Positions 34,377 through 42,761 of a stretch of DNA of 64,000 bases are shown in pieces. Under the pieces are notes generated by a model. The model worked only from the letters and a program-made list of their open reading frames with translations, did no database searches and was not told the DNA's origin. This stretch comes from Saccharothrix tamanrassetensis (lineage in GTDB: Bacteria; Actinomycetota; Actinomycetes; Mycobacteriales; Pseudonocardiaceae): the NCBI RefSeq assembly GCF_014203665.1, contig NZ_JACHJN010000001.1:620001-684000 (forward strand), in the 5' to 3' direction. The position numbers were made by a program, and so were the translations under genes. The first letter of the stretch is position 1, and each line of letters starts with the position of its first letter.

Positions 34377-35489
34377 TCAGGCACGGGGCGGCTGCCACGA
34401 CAGGATCGGGCTCATCGAGCGCAGCGTCGCGGAGGCGGGCACCGCCCAGGCCGCGAGGTCCCGCAGCGCCGTCGCCGGAAGCGACCGCCAACGGGCCACC
34501 GCGCCCAACCGGGCCGCGCGGCGGGCGATCGCCTGGGTCCTGGGACGGCGCTCGCGGTCGTAGCGGGCCAGCGCGGTGGCGAGGTCGGCGGTCGCGTCCA
34601 GGCAGACCGCGAGGGTGACCGCGTCCTCCAACGCCTGGCACGCACCCTGTCCCAGTATCGGGTCCATGCCGTGGGCCGCGTCGCCCAGCAGCACCACGTT
34701 CCCGCGCACGTAGGAAGCCAACGGCGGCAGGTCGTGCACGTCGTGGCACAGCACTTCCGAGTCGTCCACAGCCGCCAAGAGCCGGGGAACCGGGTCGGGC
34801 CACCCGGCGAACCGGCGACGCAGGTCGGCGGCGCGCGAACTGCCCGACCGGGCCGCGGTGGCCGCCGCGAACACGTAGAACCGGCGGTCGGGCATCGCCG
34901 TGAACCCGATGCGCTCACCCCGGCCCCACAGCACCGCGCCCGGCGTGTCCGGCTCCAGCGGCGACGTGATCGTCCGCCACGTCGTGCAGCCGGTGTACCG
35001 GGGCGGTGTCCCGCGCACCGCGCTGCGGACGCCGTCCGCGCCGACGACCAGGTCCGCCGCGAAGAACCGGCCGTTGCTGTCGACCACCCCGTCCGGCCGG
35101 ATGCCGACCACCTCGTGACCGCCCCGCAACGCCGACGGGGGCAGCGCGTCGGCCAGCGTCCGCACCAGGTCGGCCCGGTGCACGACGGTCAGCGGTCGGC
35201 CGAACCGGAGGGTGAGTTCCGCGTTGCGCGTCCGGGTCAGCCACCGGCCGCCGCGCGAGCGGACCCCTCCCCCGACCTCCACGGCGCCGCGCGCCGCCAC
35301 CGCCCCGGCCAGCCCCAGGGCGTCCAGGGCGTGCATGGCGTTGGGCCACAGCGACAGCCCCGCGCCCACGTCGGTGAACTCCGGGGCGCGTTCGAGCACG
35401 GTCACCCGCCGGCCGCTCCGGTCCAACGCGACCGCCGCCGCCAGTCCGGCGATCCCGCCCCCGACCACCACCACCGTGCGCACAGCCAT
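34377..35489 (-). CDS. FAD-dependent aromatic monooxygenase (salicylate-hydroxylase-like)
   Basis: A 370-residue class A flavoprotein monooxygenase. The three signature motifs are present: GGGIAGLAAAVALDRSG (dinucleotide fold), VVGADGVRSAVRG (DG motif) and LLGDAAHGMDPILGQGACQALEDA (GD motif). Such enzymes hydroxylate an aromatic or similar ring using NAD(P)H and oxygen. The ATG at 35489 has AGAGGGGG upstream; a start seven codons earlier would lie in operator DNA. It heads the operon with the DHODH-like membrane protein and TetR. The substrate is unknown. Confidence 0.88.
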   Translation of the reverse strand: MAVRTVVVVGGGIAGLAAAVALDRSGRRVTVLERAPEFTDVGAGLSLWPNAMHALDALGLAGAVAARGAVEVGGGVRSRGGRWLTRTRNAELTLRFGRPLTVVHRADLVRTLADALPPSALRGGHEVVGIRPDGVVDSNGRFFAADLVVGADGVRSAVRGTPPRYTGCTTWRTITSPLEPDTPGAVLWGRGERIGFTAMPDRRFYVFAAATAARSGSSRAADLRRRFAGWPDPVPRLLAAVDDSEVLCHDVHDLPPLASYVRGNVVLLGDAAHGMDPILGQGACQALEDAVTLAVCLDATADLATALARYDRERRPRTQAIARRAARLGAVARWRSLPATALRDLAAWAVPASATLRSMSPILSWQPPRA

Positions 35490-35502
35490 GCCGGACCCCC
35501 TC

Positions 35503-35553
35503 TTGAGCAACTGCTCAAAAGAGAGCCTAGCCCGGTGTTGAGCGATCGCTCAA
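35503..35553 (-). promoter_or_regulatory. Promoter with two TetR palindromes before the monooxygenase operon
   Basis: Two 16-bp palindromes, TTGAGCAACTGCTCAA (35503-35518, two mismatched centre bases) and TTGAGCGATCGCTCAA (35538-35553, perfect), have centres 35 bp apart. On the minus strand the second palindrome supplies a -35 (TTGAGC, 35553-35548), followed by 18 nt and a -10 TAGGCT (35529-35524). The predicted start lies at the edge of the first palindrome. Both sites would block the promoter when bound, most simply by the operon's own TetR. Confidence 0.75.
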
Positions 35554-35558
35554 CAGCG

Positions 35559-36665
35559 TCAGCCGATCTCGGCCACCAGCTTCTCGGCCGCCTCGATCGC
35601 GGTCTCCTGGTGCGGCTGGAGCTCCTGCTGGCCCTGGTTGTCGAAGTTCACCCCGAACGGGTCCTCGAACGGCTGCTCCACGCCCGCGAGCACCTCGATC
35701 ACGGCGTGCGCGCAGAACGGCACGTACACCGGGTCGTAGCCGCCCTCGTGCGCGAACGCGATCCGGCCGTCGCACAGCTCGGCCGCCGCGTCCAGCAGCA
35801 TCCGGCCGATCTGCCGGTAGCCACCGGCGGTGACCATCATGCGCGCCAGCGGGTCCACCGGGTTCGCGTCGAAACCGGCGGCCACCACGATCAGGTCCGG
35901 GCGGAAGCGGTGCAGCGCGGGCAGCACGACCCGGCGCATCGCCTCCAGGTAGCCGCCGTTGCCGGTGCCCGGCGGCAGCGGCAGGTTCAGCGCGTAGCCG
36001 TGGCCCGCGCCCGTGCCCCGCTCGGTGACGAACCCGGAGTCCGGCGGGAACACCCGGTCCTGGTGCACGGACACGGTCAGCACGTTCGGGTCGTCCTCGA
36101 ACGCCGCCTGCGTGCCGTTGCCGTGGTGCACGTCGATGTCCACCACCGCGATCCGCTCGACACCCCGGCTCGCACGCACCGCCGACACGGCGATGGCGAT
36201 GTTGGCCAACATGCAAAAGCCCATGCCGACGTCGCTGAGCGCGTGGTGACCCGGCGGGCGGACCAGTGCGTAGGAGTTGTCCACCTCGCCGTCCACCACG
36301 GCCTCCGCCGCGCGGATGACGCCACCGGTCGCGAGCCGCGCGATGTCCAGGGCGCCCGGCCCGAACGGGCTGCCGCCGTCGCCCGCGTCGCCGCCGGTGT
36401 CGTTGGCGGCCACCAGCCGGGCCAGGTGGCCGGGCGTGTGGACGAGCAGGATCTCCTCGTCGGTGGCCGGGCGCGGCGCGAGCCGGGTCAGCCGGTCGAC
36501 CAGGCCGGTGGCCACGACCAGTTCGTGCACCCGGCGCTTCGCCTCGGCGTTCTCGAAGTGGCGGAACGGCTGGAGCCCCCGGCGCGGGTCGGCGGGCAGC
36601 AGACCGGCGTGCGTGCCGGTGTCGTGCCAGCCGTACAGCTCGTGGTACACGTAACCCGTCGACAT
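35559..36665 (-). CDS. Class II histone deacetylase-family protein (probable acetylpolyamine deacetylase)
   Basis: A 368-residue arginase/deacetylase-fold zinc enzyme. The active-site histidines are in RPPGHHAL, the zinc ligands in VVDIDVHHGNGTQ and AAGFDAN, and the catalytic tyrosine in HEGGYDP. Bacterial members remove acetyl groups from polyamines or other small amines as well as proteins. The ATG at 36665 has GAGGA upstream and gives the family start GYVYHELYGWHDTG. It is divergent, 143 bp away, from a copper amine oxidase gene, which supports an amine substrate. Confidence 0.85.
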   Translation of the reverse strand: MSTGYVYHELYGWHDTGTHAGLLPADPRRGLQPFRHFENAEAKRRVHELVVATGLVDRLTRLAPRPATDEEILLVHTPGHLARLVAANDTGGDAGDGGSPFGPGALDIARLATGGVIRAAEAVVDGEVDNSYALVRPPGHHALSDVGMGFCMLANIAIAVSAVRASRGVERIAVVDIDVHHGNGTQAAFEDDPNVLTVSVHQDRVFPPDSGFVTERGTGAGHGYALNLPLPPGTGNGGYLEAMRRVVLPALHRFRPDLIVVAAGFDANPVDPLARMMVTAGGYRQIGRMLLDAAAELCDGRIAFAHEGGYDPVYVPFCAHAVIEVLAGVEQPFEDPFGVNFDNQGQQELQPHQETAIEAAEKLVAEIG

Positions 36666-36808
36666 GGCCCGGGATCCTCGCCCCGCGACGGCCCGCCGTC
36701 TTGTCGGCCAGTGCTCGGCGGTTGACTGCCGGCGAACGTGCGCCGGGAGCCAACTCCGGTACACCGCACGCCAAGACCGATCCGCCGGGTGCGCCGAATA
36801 CTCGTGGT

Positions 36809-38713
36809 ATGACCCACAGCCCACACCCGCTCGACCCGCTCACCGCGGAGGAGATCGCCCAGGTCAGGGACGTTCTCGTGGCCGCCGGGAAGGTCGGCGG
36901 GACCACCCGGTTCCCCAGCGTGCTGCCCGTCGAGCCGCCCAAGGAGGTCGTCCGCGCGCACCGGCCGGGCGACCAGGTCACCCGGCGGGCGCGGGTCGTG
37001 CTGCTGGACACCGCGACCGGCGTGGCGGCGGAGGCCGTGGTGAACGCGACCGAGGGTGCGCTGGAGTCCTACCGCGAGCTGGAGCCGGCCAAGGACGGCC
37101 GGCCCGCGATCCTGTTCGAGGAGTACGACCGCAGCGCCGACCTGGTGCGGGCGGACCCGCGCTGGCAGGCGGCGATGCGCAGGCGCGGCATCGAGGACTG
37201 GTCGCTGGCGTTCGTCGCCCCGCTGTCCCCCGGCTTCTTCGACGAGCCGCTGCTGCGCGACCGGCGGGTGCTGCGGGCACTGACCTTCCTGCGCGACCAC
37301 GTGGACGACAGCCCGTGGGCGCACCCGGTCGAAGGTCTGCTCTGCGAGGTGGACCTGATCGCGAACGAAGTGATCGCGGTGACCGACGAGGGTGACGTGC
37401 CGACGCCTACCGAGCACGGCAACTACTCCGGCGAGACGCCCCGCACCACGCTGAAGCCGATCTCCATCACCCAGCCCGAGGGCGTCAGCTTCACCGTCGA
37501 CGGCAGCGAGGTCACCTGGGAGGGCTGGCAGTTCCGGATCGGCTTCAACGCCCGCGAAGGCCTGACGCTGCACCGGATCGGGTTCGGCGGCGACCCGGTG
37601 CTGTACCGGGCGTCGATGGCCGAGATGGTGGTGCCCTACGGCGACCCCGCGCCGTGGCGGAACTGGATCAGCTACTTCGACGCGGGCGAGTACCTGCTGG
37701 GCAAGAACGCCAACTCGCTGCGGCTGGGCTGCGACTGCCTGGGCGTCATCCACTACTTCGACGCCGTGCTCGCCGACGACCACGGCAACCCGGTCGCCCT
37801 CCCCCAGGCGATCTGCATGCACGAAGAGGACTACGGGGTGCAGTGGAAGCACACCAACGTCCTCACCGGGGCGTCGGACGTGCGGCGGTCGCGGCGGCTG
37901 GTGGTGTCGTCGTTCAGCACCATCGGCAACTACGACTACGGTTTCTTCTGGTACTTCTACCTCGACGGCACGATCGAGCTGGAGGCCAAGGCGACCGGCG
38001 TGGTGTTCTGCGGCGCGGGCGGCGACAACCCGTACGGCGCGGAGATCGCACCCGGCCTGATGGCCCCCGTGCACCAGCACCTGTTCTGCGCGCGGCTGGA
38101 CACCGAGATCGCGGGCGCGGCGAACACCGTCGAGGAGATCGACTTCGTCGGCGTCCCGACCGGGCCGGACAACCCGCGCGGCAACGCGTTCACCACCACC
38201 ACGACCGTGCTGGACCGCGAGTCGACCGCCGCCCGGCTGGCCGATCCGCTGCGCGGCCGCACGTGGGTGGTGAGCAGTTCGGACAACGTGAACCGGCTGG
38301 GCAAGCCGCGCGCGTACCAACTGGTGCCCAAGCCCGGCCCCACGCTGCTCGCCCAGCCGGACGCGTCGATCGCCGCACGGGCCGCGTTCGCCACGAAACA
38401 CCTGTGGGTGACCCGGTTCCACGAGGACGAGCGGTACCCGGCGGGCGAGTACCCCGACCAGCACCCCGGCGGCGCCGGCCTGCCGCAGTGGACCGCGCAG
38501 GACCGCCCGCTGATCGACTCCGACGTGGTGCTCTGGCACGTGTTCGGGCCCACCCACCTGCCCCGTCCCGAGGACTGGCCGGTGATGCCGGTGGACTACA
38601 GCGGATTCATGTTCAAACCGCTCGGATTCCACGACCGCAATCCCACGCTCGACCTGCCGGACTTTTCCGCGTGCCGGCACTGCCCGCCCGGCGAATGCCA
38701 CTGCGCGCACTGA
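36809..38713 (+). CDS. Copper-containing primary amine oxidase
   Basis: A 634-residue quinoprotein oxidase that converts a primary amine to an aldehyde, ammonia and hydrogen peroxide. All key residues of the family are visible. The cofactor tyrosine is Y375 in GNYDYGF (topaquinone precursor), the catalytic base D291 in YFDAGEYLLG, and the copper ligands H422 and H424 in HQHLF with H583 in FGPTHLPRPEDWPVMP. Spacing matches Arthrobacter-type enzymes. No signal peptide is seen, so it is cytoplasmic. The ATG at 36809 has no strong ribosome site. A strong terminator follows. With the divergent deacetylase it could oxidise polyamines; with the ring-cleavage operon downstream, tyramine- or phenethylamine-type substrates are equally possible. 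Confidence 0.93.
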   Translation: MTHSPHPLDPLTAEEIAQVRDVLVAAGKVGGTTRFPSVLPVEPPKEVVRAHRPGDQVTRRARVVLLDTATGVAAEAVVNATEGALESYRELEPAKDGRPAILFEEYDRSADLVRADPRWQAAMRRRGIEDWSLAFVAPLSPGFFDEPLLRDRRVLRALTFLRDHVDDSPWAHPVEGLLCEVDLIANEVIAVTDEGDVPTPTEHGNYSGETPRTTLKPISITQPEGVSFTVDGSEVTWEGWQFRIGFNAREGLTLHRIGFGGDPVLYRASMAEMVVPYGDPAPWRNWISYFDAGEYLLGKNANSLRLGCDCLGVIHYFDAVLADDHGNPVALPQAICMHEEDYGVQWKHTNVLTGASDVRRSRRLVVSSFSTIGNYDYGFFWYFYLDGTIELEAKATGVVFCGAGGDNPYGAEIAPGLMAPVHQHLFCARLDTEIAGAANTVEEIDFVGVPTGPDNPRGNAFTTTTTVLDRESTAARLADPLRGRTWVVSSSDNVNRLGKPRAYQLVPKPGPTLLAQPDASIAARAAFATKHLWVTRFHEDERYPAGEYPDQHPGGAGLPQWTAQDRPLIDSDVVLWHVFGPTHLPRPEDWPVMPVDYSGFMFKPLGFHDRNPTLDLPDFSACRHCPPGECHCAH

Positions 38714-38746
38714 TCGCCCGATGACCGACCGGTGAACCGGTCCGGA

Positions 38747-38781
38747 AAGCGCCCGATGCCCCGCGCCGGCATCGGGCGCTT
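38747..38781 (+). terminator. Hairpin terminator after the amine oxidase gene
   Basis: A perfect 14-bp stem: AAGCGCCCGATGCC (38747-38760), a 7-nt loop, then GGCATCGGGCGCTT (38768-38781). It lies 33 bp after the stop codon. There is no long U-tract, as is common for terminators in high-GC actinobacteria. Confidence 0.8.
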
Positions 38782-38808
38782 CCGCATGCTCCCCGACCGG
38801 CCGCGACG

Positions 38809-38820
38809 GTGCATATGCAC
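38809..38820. promoter_or_regulatory. 12-bp palindrome, possible operator
   Basis: GTGCATATGCAC is a perfect palindrome with an AT-rich centre in otherwise GC-rich DNA, just after the amine oxidase terminator and about 280 bp before the transporter operon. The symmetry suits a dimeric regulator. There is no direct evidence for binding. Confidence 0.35.
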
Positions 38821-39025
38821 GCGCACAACCGGAAGGTGACGCGGACGTTACCGAATCGTTTACAACGCGGGAGCCGGCCGATTGCGCGGCGGATTCCCGC
38901 GAATTGGCTTCATGATCGCCTCTGACCGGCCGAAAAGCGCCCGGCGGGCCGTCCCCGGCATCGGTGCGACAACCCGGTGCGGAACGGTCCTCACCTTTCT
39001 GAGCAGGCATTTCAGTATTTCTACG

Positions 39026-39037
39026 GACCGGCCGGTC
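39026..39037. promoter_or_regulatory. 12-bp palindrome upstream of the transporter operon
   Basis: GACCGGCCGGTC is a perfect palindrome 61 bp before the first GTG of the ABC-transporter operon. Position suits an operator near the promoter, but GC-rich palindromes arise easily in this genome, so the call is weak. Confidence 0.3.
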
Positions 39038-39097
39038 ACCACCGCGGGACCAGTCTTGCCCGACCACCCCGGAAGTATCGACAGGACGGTGGATTCG

Positions 39098-39817
39098 GTG
39101 AGTGTGCTGTCCCTTGAGGACATAACGGTCGACAGGTCCGGCCTGACCATCGTGCGCGGCGTCTCGCTGCTGGTCGACGAAGGCTCGGTGACCGTGCTGC
39201 TCGGTGCCAACGGCGCGGGCAAGACGACCCTGCTGGAAGGCGTCTCCGGGGCCATCCCCGTCGCCTCCGGTGAGATCCGGCTCGCCGGCGAGCGGATCGA
39301 GAAGCTGCGCGCCTGGCGCCGGGCGCGGGCCGGGCTCGCGCACGTCGAGCAGAACCGCACGGTGTTCCGGGAGATGTCCACACTGGACAACCTGCGCGCC
39401 GCCTGCCGGCACGACGACACCCCGGACCGGGTGTTCGAGCTGTTCCCCGAGCTGCGCAAGCAGATCGACGCGCCCGCCGGGCTGCTCTCCGGCGGCGAGC
39501 AGCAGATGCTGGTGGTCGGCCGGGCGCTGCTGGGCAGGCCGAAGGTGCTGCTCATCGACGAGATGTCGCTGGGCTTGGCGCCCATCGTGGTGGAACGGCT
39601 GGCCGCCGCCGTGCGCGCACTCGCCGACCGCGGCGTGGGCGTGCTGCTGGTCGAGCAGTTCGCCGCCCTGGCCCTCGGCATCGCCGACCGGGCCTACGTC
39701 ATGGCCCGGGGCCGGATCGTGTTCGCCGGCGACGGCCGCGAGCTGCGCGCCGACGAGGGCCTGCTCCGGGCGCTCTACCTGGGTGACACGCCCTCCGGAA
39801 GTGGGGTCTGGAAGTGA
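39098..39817 (+). CDS. ABC transporter ATP-binding protein (LivF type)
   Basis: A 239-residue ATPase of the branched-chain-amino-acid (HAAT) transporter class. Walker A reads GANGAGKTT, the signature is LSGGEQQML, Walker B is VLLIDEMSLGL, and the switch histidine position is replaced by glutamine in LLVEQF, as is normal for LivF. I chose the GTG at 39098, with AGGACGG about 8 nt upstream; a GTG three codons earlier is an alternative. It is the first gene of a long operon. Its stop overlaps the next start (GTGA). Confidence 0.88.
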   Translation: MSVLSLEDITVDRSGLTIVRGVSLLVDEGSVTVLLGANGAGKTTLLEGVSGAIPVASGEIRLAGERIEKLRAWRRARAGLAHVEQNRTVFREMSTLDNLRAACRHDDTPDRVFELFPELRKQIDAPAGLLSGGEQQMLVVGRALLGRPKVLLIDEMSLGLAPIVVERLAAAVRALADRGVGVLLVEQFAALALGIADRAYVMARGRIVFAGDGRELRADEGLLRALYLGDTPSGSGVWK

Positions 39818-41550
39818 ACGCGCCGCGCCGCAAGCCGCACCCGGTGGTGCTCGGCCTGATCCTCGCCGCCGTGGTGGCCGCGTCGGTGGCCGGGTTCGCC
39901 AACAACAACTTCACCTTCATGCTCACCGGCGCGGCCGTCAGCACGGTGTTCATGCAGAGCTACGGCCTGATCACCGGCCGGGCGGGCGTCATCTCGCTGT
40001 GCCAGCTCAGCTTCGCCGCGATCGGCGCGTGGGTCGTCGGCTGGGCCAACGTCTCCGACCTGCCCGGCGGGTTCTACGCGTGGCTGGTGCTGGGCGGCCT
40101 GGCCGCCACCGTGGCCGGCGTGCTGATCGGCCTGCCCGCGCTGCGGCTGCGCGGGGTGAACCTGGCGGTCGCCACGTTCGCCTTCGCCACCGCGCTCGAC
40201 GTGGTGTTCACCGGCATCCCCTACCCCGGCCAGGGCAACTACGACTTCGTCCAGCGGCCGGCGGGCTTCACCACCGACAGCGAGTACTTCGTGTTCACGG
40301 TCATCGTGGTCACCGTGATCTTCATCGGCCTGCGTTACCTGGACCGCACGCGGACCGGTGGCGCGCTGGTCGAGATCCGCCACTCCGAGCGGGCCGCCGC
40401 CGCGCACGGCATCAGCGTCGCCAAGGGCAAGCTGACCGCGTTCGCGCTCAGCGCGTTCGTGGCCGGTGTCGGCGGTGGGCTGATGGCGGGACAGCTGGGC
40501 ATCGTCACCCCGGGCAACTTCGCGGCCTTCGCGTCCGTGTCGTTCTTCGCGATCGCCCTGTTCGTGGGCACCAACAACATCGAGGGCGCGATAGCGGGCG
40601 GCGTGATGGGCGCGGTCTTCCCGTCGCTGCTGGACGCCCTCGGCGTCCCGCAGGACCTGGCCGCCCTGTTCTTCGGCATCGGCGCGGTGCAGGTGCTGCG
40701 CCTGGGCGGCAGCCAGACCGACCTGATGCGGGCGAAGCGCCGCCGGAAGAAGGCGGCGAAGATGGGCTCGCTGCCCATACCGCACGCCAACCCCAAGCCG
40801 CTGGTGCCGATCAGGCTGCGTGCCCCGCGCGAGCCCGCCGACGCCACGCCCGCGCTGGAGGTCCGCAACCTGAGCGTGCGGTTCGGGGCGCTGACCGCCA
40901 ACGACGACGTCTCGCTGGCCGTGCCCAAGGGCTGCGTGGTCGGCCTGGTCGGGCCGAACGGCGCGGGCAAGTCGACGCTGATCAACACGGTCACCGGGTT
41001 CACCGGCAGCTACTCCGGCCAGGTGCTGCTCAACGGCGAGCCGGTGGACGGCGTCCCGGCGCACCGCCGCGCCCGGATGGGCCTGCGCCGCAGCTTCCAG
41101 CAGCTGCGGGTGCCCGAACAGCTCACCGTCGGCATGTTCCTCCGGATCGCGGCCGGCAAATCGCTGTCCGCCGAGGAGGTCGACGAGCAGCTGGCGCTGT
41201 TCGAGTGCCCGGCCGCCGACGTGCCCATCGAGACCGTGGACGTGGCCACCCGCCGGCTGCTGGAGGTCGCCGGCCTGGCCGCCGGCCGTCCCGCGGTGCT
41301 GCTGCTCGACGAGCCCGCCGCGGGCCACTCCAGCGCGGAGACCGAGCTGCTGCAACGCCGGCTGTCGGAGATCCCCGAGCGCTTCGACACCGCCGTCCTG
41401 CTGGTCGAGCACGACATCGAGCTGGTCCGGTCCACCTGCGACTCCGTCGTGGTCATGGACTTCGGCCGGGTCATCGCCTTCGGGCCTCCTGACGAGGTGC
41501 TGGCCGATCCCGCGGTCATCGCCGCCTACCTGGGTTCCGCAGCCCACTGA
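39814..41550 (+). CDS. Fused LivM-type permease and LivG-type ATPase
   Basis: 578 residues in one chain. Residues 1 to about 305 form a polytopic permease of the LivM family (TGRAGVISLCQLSFAAIGAW, RLRGVNLAVATFAFATAL, IRHSERAAAAHGISVAKGKLTAFALSAF). A basic linker precedes an ABC ATPase from about residue 346, with Walker A GPNGAGKST (about 380-388) and Walker B AVLLLDEPAAG. The signature motif, normally LPYGQQ or LSGGQ, is replaced by DVATRRLL (about 475-482). The fusion fixes one LivM to one LivG, so with LivF and LivH it makes a complete importer. Confidence 0.9.
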   Translation: MNAPRRKPHPVVLGLILAAVVAASVAGFANNNFTFMLTGAAVSTVFMQSYGLITGRAGVISLCQLSFAAIGAWVVGWANVSDLPGGFYAWLVLGGLAATVAGVLIGLPALRLRGVNLAVATFAFATALDVVFTGIPYPGQGNYDFVQRPAGFTTDSEYFVFTVIVVTVIFIGLRYLDRTRTGGALVEIRHSERAAAAHGISVAKGKLTAFALSAFVAGVGGGLMAGQLGIVTPGNFAAFASVSFFAIALFVGTNNIEGAIAGGVMGAVFPSLLDALGVPQDLAALFFGIGAVQVLRLGGSQTDLMRAKRRRKKAAKMGSLPIPHANPKPLVPIRLRAPREPADATPALEVRNLSVRFGALTANDDVSLAVPKGCVVGLVGPNGAGKSTLINTVTGFTGSYSGQVLLNGEPVDGVPAHRRARMGLRRSFQQLRVPEQLTVGMFLRIAAGKSLSAEEVDEQLALFECPAADVPIETVDVATRRLLEVAGLAAGRPAVLLLDEPAAGHSSAETELLQRRLSEIPERFDTAVLLVEHDIELVRSTCDSVVVMDFGRVIAFGPPDEVLADPAVIAAYLGSAAH

Positions 41551-41581
41551 AACACCCATCCCCCGAAGGGAAACACCACAG

Positions 41582-42748
41582 ATGAGAAAGCACCTCAAGG
41601 CGGGAGCCGTGTTCGCCACGGCCGCGCTCACGGCATCCGTGCTCGCGGGCTGTGGCAGCGGAGGTGGCGGCGACACCATCAAGATCGGTGCCGTCGCCGG
41701 CCTCACCGGCCAGTTCATCACCGCCGAGGTGGCCAAGACCGCCCAGCGCGTCTTCGACGACGCCAACGACAAGGGTGGGATCAACGGCAAGAAGATCGAG
41801 TACATCGTCAAGGACGACGCGGGCAACCCGCAGCGCACCGCCCAGGTCGCCCGCGAACTGGCGGACACGGGCGTGGTCGCGATGGCCGGTTCCGCCAGCT
41901 TCACCGACTGCGACGTCAACGACGGCTTCTACCGCCAGCAGAAGCTCAACTCGGTGATGGCGGTCGCCGCCACCCCGAAGTGCTTCCAGAGCCCGAACAT
42001 CGCCCCGGTCAACGTCGGTCCGTTCACGCTGATGACCGCCGTGCTGCTGCACGCGTCGCAGAAGCTGGGCGACAAGAACATCTGCAACTTCACCTCGCTG
42101 CTGCCGGGCAACGAGGAGGCCGTCAAGGAAGCCTTGACGCGCTGGGAGAAGATCAGCGGCCAGACGCTGAAGGTCAACGACCTGACCGTGCCGCAGAGCG
42201 GCGACCTCACGCCGTACCTGCTCAAGGCCAAGCAGGCGGACTGCGACGCCATCCTGTTCAACCCGGCCGAGTCGCTGGTCGTGCCGTGGCTCCAGGCGGC
42301 GAAGACGCAGGGCATGGACGACGTCGACTACCTGCTGCTGGCCCCGGCCTACACCGACAGCGTGGCCAAGGCCGTCGGCGGGCTCGGCCTGAACGTGTAC
42401 GCGGGCAGCGAGTTCGAGCCGTTCACCTCCGCCAGCCTGGCCAACAAGGGCTGGCGGGACACGGTGACCCGGGCCGACGCGCAGGCCACCGCGTTCTCCC
42501 AGGGCGGCTACCTGGCCGCCAAGTTCATGGTCGACGTGCTCAAGACCATCAAGGGCGACGTCACCCGCGAGACGGTCGGCGCCGCGCTCCGGGAGATGAC
42601 CCCCATCGAGGACCCGATGCTGGGCACCCCGTGGGAGTTCGGCCCCGGCGAGTCGCACTCCCCGAACCAGGGCTCCAAGATCGTCCGCCTGACCGGCCTG
42701 CGGTGGGTCGTGGTGGACGACACCTTCATCACCGTGCCCAACGCCTGA
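41582..42748 (+). CDS. ABC transporter substrate-binding lipoprotein (LivJ type)
   Basis: 388 residues. A signal peptide ends in the lipobox LTASVLAGC with the lipid-modified cysteine at residue 24. The mature part is a type I periplasmic-binding fold as in branched-chain amino acid and amide receptors: IKIGAVAGLTGQF at its start, NDKGGINGKKIEYIVKDDAGNPQ, and a second lobe with NEEAVKEALTRWEKISGQTL. Family members bind amino acids, urea, short amides or aromatic acids; the ligand here is unknown. GAAGGGA lies upstream of the ATG. It sits between the ATPase/permease genes and the second permease. Confidence 0.9.
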   Translation: MRKHLKAGAVFATAALTASVLAGCGSGGGGDTIKIGAVAGLTGQFITAEVAKTAQRVFDDANDKGGINGKKIEYIVKDDAGNPQRTAQVARELADTGVVAMAGSASFTDCDVNDGFYRQQKLNSVMAVAATPKCFQSPNIAPVNVGPFTLMTAVLLHASQKLGDKNICNFTSLLPGNEEAVKEALTRWEKISGQTLKVNDLTVPQSGDLTPYLLKAKQADCDAILFNPAESLVVPWLQAAKTQGMDDVDYLLLAPAYTDSVAKAVGGLGLNVYAGSEFEPFTSASLANKGWRDTVTRADAQATAFSQGGYLAAKFMVDVLKTIKGDVTRETVGAALREMTPIEDPMLGTPWEFGPGESHSPNQGSKIVRLTGLRWVVVDDTFITVPNA

Positions 42749-42761
42749 CCCGGAGGCTGCT

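Larger units (their letters stand above)
38714..39097. other. Intergenic region with terminator and two palindromes
   Basis: 384 bp between the amine oxidase and the ABC-transporter operon. After the terminator it holds two perfect 12-bp palindromes, GTGCATATGCAC (38809-38820) and GACCGGCCGGTC (39026-39037), which may be regulator sites for the operon. A lower-GC patch at 38840-38865 is a possible promoter area, though I cannot fit a clean -35/-10. The rest has no coding frame I trust. Confidence 0.5.

Noticed and set aside
36488-39412. A 974-codon minus-strand frame
   Set aside because: Antisense to the amine oxidase and the first transporter gene, no family motifs, composition typical of a shadow frame.
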